From Blattamonas nauphoetae (Eukaryota; Preaxostyla; Oxymonadida), in the NCBI GenBank assembly GCA_033064195.1, contig JARBJD010000129.1:124001-188000 (forward strand): a stretch of 64,000 nt of DNA, read 5' to 3'. Under the pieces are notes generated by a model. The model was not told the origin of the DNA and ran no database searches. It saw only the letters and a program-made list of their open reading frames with translations. Both the position numbers and the translations under genes were made by a program. Positions 59,640-64,000 of the stretch are shown one piece after another. The stretch's first letter is position 1. Each line of letters opens with the position of its first letter.

Positions 59640-61151
59640 GTGGATGGGGTCAATTATTGTGACAGCAGACTGGGCAAGCTCACGCAGACATTCAACACGT
59701 TGATGAAAACTCTCTCAGAAGCGGACTATGTCGAGCGCAAGGATCTGTACGCTAGTCCCCGTATATCTCTCTTTCGGTTTTATTCTTTATTTGTTCTCTG
59801 CTAGTCTTGGTTCGTAGGATTGGAGACTCATCAATGTCTTCGACCACGCTGCCTCAGCTGATGACCAGGATCTTAAAAAAACTTGTCGAAACGGCCTTCC
59901 GCGTGTGTGTCCCACTCTCCCTAATTTCTTGCAGCAATAGCAAGAACAAGGTCGTGCTCGGCGGACACAGTGCTTGTGGCATCGTCACCCACCGCTTTGT
60001 TACCAGTGGCATCGTTGATCAGTCTTGGATCGACGCTTACATCTTTGTTGTCATCTCTTCGGGTGCTCCCTTCGGCGGTGCTCCGATGGCGTTTGGTTCT
60101 TCAGCGTCGCCAAGAAAGTGGATGTTCCCGTGGGTGTGCAGGGAGAGATGAACGTTATTTTTTGGGATGATTGATGATTCACGCTGTTCTTCTGTTATCT
60201 TCGTTCAATCTTTACCGTTCTTTCCGTCACAGTTCGGGGAGTCCACAATCAACATTCTGACGCAAGATTGCGGCTGTCTGCACTGGATGATCCCCAGCAA
60301 GAACACCTTCGACGACAATTATGTCGTTGGCCAGCTCAAAAGTATGCTTTCCACTCCATCTTCCATTATATTCACTGTTTTCTCTTTCATCTTCAAAACA
60401 TCCACAGTCCTCTCCCCTCCTCCCCTCCAACATATCCTCCCTTCACCCACTCTCCCCCTCTCCCATCTCTCTGCTTGCAAAGGCGACATTATGCGCACCA
60501 TCACAATGAAGAACAGGACGTGGACATTCGACCAGGGAGGTAAGGCCGGTTTGAAGACAGACATCCAACACACTCGAAACATCACCGACAAGCCTCTCGT
60601 CAAGCCGAAGGTGATGACACACGTGATGTACTCGATTGGTCTGTGTTTATCCATGTTTCTGCCCTTCCCACTCTCTCCATCTTTCTCTATTTTTGTTGCC
60701 TTATCTGCCAATCATTCGTGTCTCCTTCTTTTCTGCGCTTCTTCGTCGTCGTTAGGTGTCACAACCACTGCTGGTGTGATTCTGAATGCCACCAATCCGC
60801 GCAGGTGGTCGGACACGCATTCTGATTACTACGTGGATGGCGACGGCACAGTCCCGATTGTTTCACTCAGTGGTGTGTCTTATTTCCGTTCATTCTCGTT
60901 CTGTGCCCTTTTTTACCATTCTTTTCGCTCTCCCTTCCCTCGCCTGATTTTCCACTCTTTTCTCATCTTTCGCAGTCCTCCGCAAGTGGAGAGACACCTC
61001 GCTTGTCGAATTCCACACGTACCGTGGCTGTGACCACATGGGCATTATCACAGACGCTGTCCCAATTGGCCATATTTTGGACATCACTGCGCCGGAAACT
61101 GCCGCGAATATGGAGGATGAGGACTCACTCAACCCTCCCGACGACTTTTAG
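59640..61151 (+). CDS. LCAT/phospholipase A2 group XV-like acyltransferase, multi-exon
   Basis: Alpha/beta-hydrolase of the lecithin:cholesterol acyltransferase family. Visible in order: GVNYCDSRLGKLTQTF, DWRLINVFDHAASADDQD, the nucleophile elbow KVVLGGHSACGIVTHRF (serine of GHSACG, near 59965), ISSGAPFGGAP, DYYVDGDGTVPIVSLS (catalytic aspartate), and GCDHMGIITDAVPIGHIL (catalytic histidine), stop at 61149-61151. Introns are clear at about 59911-59935 (32 bases in all), 60151-60234, 60341-60484, 60636-60755 and 60872-60975. Two single-base frame breaks are seen: an A7 run near 59874 where A6 would keep frame, and one near 60088. The N-terminal part and the first intron are unresolved. Either a recent pseudogene or sequence errors. 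Likely role: phospholipid or sterol acyl transfer in an endomembrane or lysosomal setting. Confidence 0.75.
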
Positions 61152-61343
61152 AAGTCTATGTTACTTCATCACACATTTATCCTGTTATCTTCATCATTCT
61201 GTCCTTTCAGAGAGTTCCATCCTTTTTTGCTCAACATTCGTCCAACGTGGTGTCTAGCATATTGTGGAGAGACGTATCGTGTTGTGATTTTGTATGCTGC
61301 CCTTGATTCATGGAGGATCATCATGAGAGAAGGGCATGATCGA
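61152..61343. other. Gap upstream of the hAT insertion
   Basis: Trailer of the LCAT-like gene and probable upstream region of the following decayed gene. Nothing further recognised. Confidence 0.4.
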
Positions 61344-62244
61344 CAGGGGTTTTGGAACCGGAGGAAATTATGGGTAAATCACAGTTGGTGGAGGCGGAAA
61401 AAGTTCACTTTTCGCCACTCTGACGCTTTGGGTGGTTCTTTTTTGAAAATAAAAAAAACACCAAAAGAGAATACGGAGAAATGGCGACTAAATCACAGAG
61501 AAGGTTGTAAACCTCATATTGAGCAAATGCGGAGCTGATCGTTTTTGCTCCTTTTCTTCATTTTTAAAAGTGTGAACTGGAAAAACAACTATCAGATTCA
61601 ATATTCAAATCTCCACCTCTACCATTCTTTTTCCTCCATTTCCATAAACTTTCTCCATTGTCAATGAAATCCTCGGCGATCAACACTCTCGAACGAGTGT
61701 TTGTTGAGCAGGGACACGGAAGTGATATTCGACTTTGGCAGCCGAACTGAAGTTTTCTGGAAGACATTAAAACAGAAATTTGGATTTTTCCTTGGAATAT
61801 CATCGATAGCCATCTCGGAATGTCGTCATCTCAATCAGATGGTCGGATCTAGTCATGGAAAAGGACAAAATCACCAAATATCCCATTTTGAAACATATAC
61901 TCGTTCTTGATTCTATATCTTCCGTCAAAAGAGGACCTATTACATCCGTCTGCACTTTGAAAAAAACTGGCAATAATTCTATATCCAAGCATATTACCGG
62001 CAGAAAATCTCCACTGTTTGATGAAAAATCGCCACATTTTCTGAATAGTCCGATGTGAATACAATCTACAGCAATCTGGGCGACATTTGCACTGGAATCG
62101 AAAAAGGACTCCAAAACTAGACAATTGAGTAATCACTATTTTCTCTTCACTTTTACGGTTTTTTGCTTCTTTCCATTTCAAAATGAGATATCTCATTTTC
62201 CATATTAATTTATTTAAGGCTGGCCTCCGGTTCCAAAACCCCTG
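61344..62244. mobile_element. hAT-type DNA transposon, 901 bases
   Basis: Perfect terminal inverted repeats: caggggttttggaaccggag at the left and the same at the right after reverse-complementing. A perfect 8-base target duplication, atgatcga, lies at 61336-61343 and 62245-62252. Both are diagnostic of hAT elements. The interior has only short frames (the longest on the minus strand at 61800-62114, starting MESFFDSSANVAQIAVDCIH) and no recognisable transposase. It is a non-autonomous or internally deleted copy. Perfect ends and duplication indicate recent insertion. Confidence 0.92.
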
Positions 62245-63575
62245 ATGATCGATCCGTCATCAACGATGCAAGAAGAATGTCCTCATCAATTGAATCCACA
62301 TCGTTCTATTATGCCCAAAAACTCTGAAGCAGATGGAATAATCATGTCAGAACGTGAACCATTCCTCACATTCGATCTCAACGCACAATTGTCGATTGAG
62401 GACAAATCGAGAATTTACTGTTCGCTTGTTGCCCTTGTGTAAGCTGAACACCTGTTTGATGAAGCCCTTCAAGGCAGAGCTGTCCAATTTTTGAAGAAAC
62501 TCGAACCAACATGGAAACAATCAGAACAAGAAGCGAACTTCGTTATCGACCTTGTTCCTTCTTCGACTGGATCGTTCATGCTTCAGCCAGATCGCCTTCT
62601 GGCTTTGTTTAGAGTATTTCCACTCTATTGTCATCTCCTCACTCGACTGTGGTCGCAGTGGTGATGACCTTCCTGGACAGAACAAACAGAGCTTCATCGA
62701 GCGAAATCCATCTTCGTATCAAGCTTCCAATCCTCTCTTCAATCATCATTCATCGATGAAACTGGTTCAAAAGTTTCTGAAAGTTCGTATCTCCACATTC
62801 TTCACATTCCATCTGGTTTCAAAGGAACTATTCATTTCCCGATCTAACTCATGGCCTTACCTCCACTACTCTCCACTGCTCCTTCCCACTTCATCGTGCG
62901 CTCCTCGATCATCACTCGTACAGCAGGTGCCATCACTCCGAAAAGATCTACCAACACCAGCTTGATTCTCATTGGAGACCCTGTCACAACGGGAATTGTA
63001 TCCGTCACTATGACGATTCTCTCTCTTCCCGCAACCGATTGTTTCTCGTTTTCTTCTTCATCGTTGTCAACCTACCCTGGAGAAATCTTCATTGGTCTTC
63101 TCGACTCAACTACACCTGACACCGAAGTGGATGAAATCATTGGATGTAATATTAAGAGTTTGTCTCCCTTTTCCTCATATCTCCAGATTCTCTCTCACTC
63201 TCTTCATCGACTGGTCGAATCAACCTCAAGACACCATCCACCCGTCGCGTCACTGAACTGCCGTTAAACTACTCACATTTGAAGGAAGGAGCTTGTGTGT
63301 GGATGTAGGTGGACATGGAATCGACACCTCGAACAGTCTAATTCTTCATGAATGGGCAAGCTGGCCAGCTTTATGTTTCTGGTCTTTCCCAATCTGTCAG
63401 AATCGGTGTTTGCTTCTCTCGTTTTGTTCTCTTTCAAGTTCACTGTTTTGTGCAAGAAACGTCGTTCGGAATTGACAGAATCGCTCGACAGCAAAGACCA
63501 ACCCCAATCGCACCGGAAATGAAAGATCTGACTTGCCAGAACTTGACCACACTTGTCTTTCGTGAAGGATACTGA
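62245..63575 (+). pseudogene. Decayed helical-repeat plus SPRY gene
   Basis: The ATG at 62245 lies within the target duplication of the hAT element. The first part reads LSIEDKSRIYCSLVALV, then a TAA where the family has a residue, then FDEALQGRAVQFLKKLEPTW, a known pattern of oxymonad helical-repeat proteins. From 62850 a SPRY-like domain follows in pieces: HFIVRSSIITRTAGAITP, GDPVTTGIVSVTMTILSLP, FIGLLDSTTPDTEVDEIIG, then VWMDVDMESTPRTV, TAA, FFMNGQAGQLYVSG, and PTPIAPEMKDLTCQ. The SPRY part parallels that of the kinase gene at 29297-31360 (NPRTVQFFVNGKAG; PTPIAPEMKAVPW). Several frame changes and two in-frame TAA codons support a pseudogene, although some frame changes may be introns. Confidence 0.65.
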
Positions 63576-64000
63576 AAGAGAGTGAGATGGACTTGCTTGA
63601 TCTTGGATTGGGCAATGTGGGTGGAGTGATTTACCGCATTTTCAAAACTACAACACAGTGATTTCTTGTTTCTCTTCTCTCCGTTCTGATTGACGGATAC
63701 AACTTCATGTGTGTTGTTCACTCCGTTCATGCCATTGATTTCTTGATTCTACAATTTTGTGCGTCATTTCTGCCTTTCATCTTGATTTCTATCCGATTCT
63801 TCTATCCCGTCAGATTCGACCGATCTTGCAGTGGTTAGGCCATGCGTGTCCATTCTCTGTTGATTTCGGTGATAGAGATGGCATGGATGGTGAGAGATAG
63901 GATTGTGCGAAGGACTCGACAAGAGTGGAACACTACTCACGCGGACGAAGTGACATTTATAGATTGCTGCTCGGAAGTGTGGGAGGGCCATTTGGGAGCA
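63576..64000. other. Window end, nothing recognised
   Basis: Short frames only on both strands; no domain, RNA gene, or repeat recognised. A gene could begin beyond the window edge. Confidence 0.4.

Noticed and set aside
62245-63575. Reassignment of TAA to glutamine in this organism
   Set aside because: Only decayed sequence shows in-frame TAA, one site is Lys-like, and intact genes in the window end at ordinary stops.

Overview
The window looks like nuclear DNA of an oxymonad flagellate (Preaxostyla), most like Blattamonas nauphoetae. This is inferred from gene families I recognise, not from a search. The signs are tandem helical-repeat genes with the motif DCSPFLNWN, very large beta-helix surface proteins with one membrane span and a kinase-like tail, kinase and SPRY domains joined in one protein, and short GT-AG introns (32 to about 170 bases). 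Intact genes read with the standard code.

Layout. 0.6-10.1 kb is a tandem array of four paralogous helical-repeat genes (A-D) with shared spacers; B and D are intact, A and C carry DNA transposons. 10.1-12.3 kb holds repeats, including a 61-base minisatellite. 12.3-15.8 kb has a large relative of the family and a broken tail copy. 16.3-23.4 kb (minus strand) carries a giant beta-helix/TM/pseudokinase receptor-like gene with one in-frame TGA, and a beta-helix relic. 23.8-29.1 kb has three more helical-repeat genes and relic pieces. 29.3-31.4 kb is a seven-exon kinase-SPRY gene. 31.4-37.9 kb is a beta-helix gene split by a whole-looking DIRS-like tyrosine-recombinase retroelement. 38.0-42.9 kb is a second host gene split by a DIRS-like element with no recognisable reverse transcriptase. 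43.1-46.0 kb is a nine-exon AMPK/MARK-type kinase with UBA and KA1 domains. 46.6-57.4 kb is another beta-helix gene split by a rearranged, fold-back DIRS-like element. 59.6-61.2 kb is an LCAT/phospholipase-like gene. 61.3-63.6 kb is a hAT-type transposon next to a decayed helical-repeat plus SPRY gene.

Themes. The window mixes fast-evolving, lineage-specific surface and repeat proteins with a few conserved enzymes (two kinases, one lipase-fold acyltransferase). Three DIRS-like elements each sit inside a host reading frame with no target duplication. Their exact ends can be read because each carries an internal region complementary to its own two tips. Two hAT-type insertions and one other DNA transposon have clean target duplications. 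No tRNA, rRNA or CRISPR was seen.
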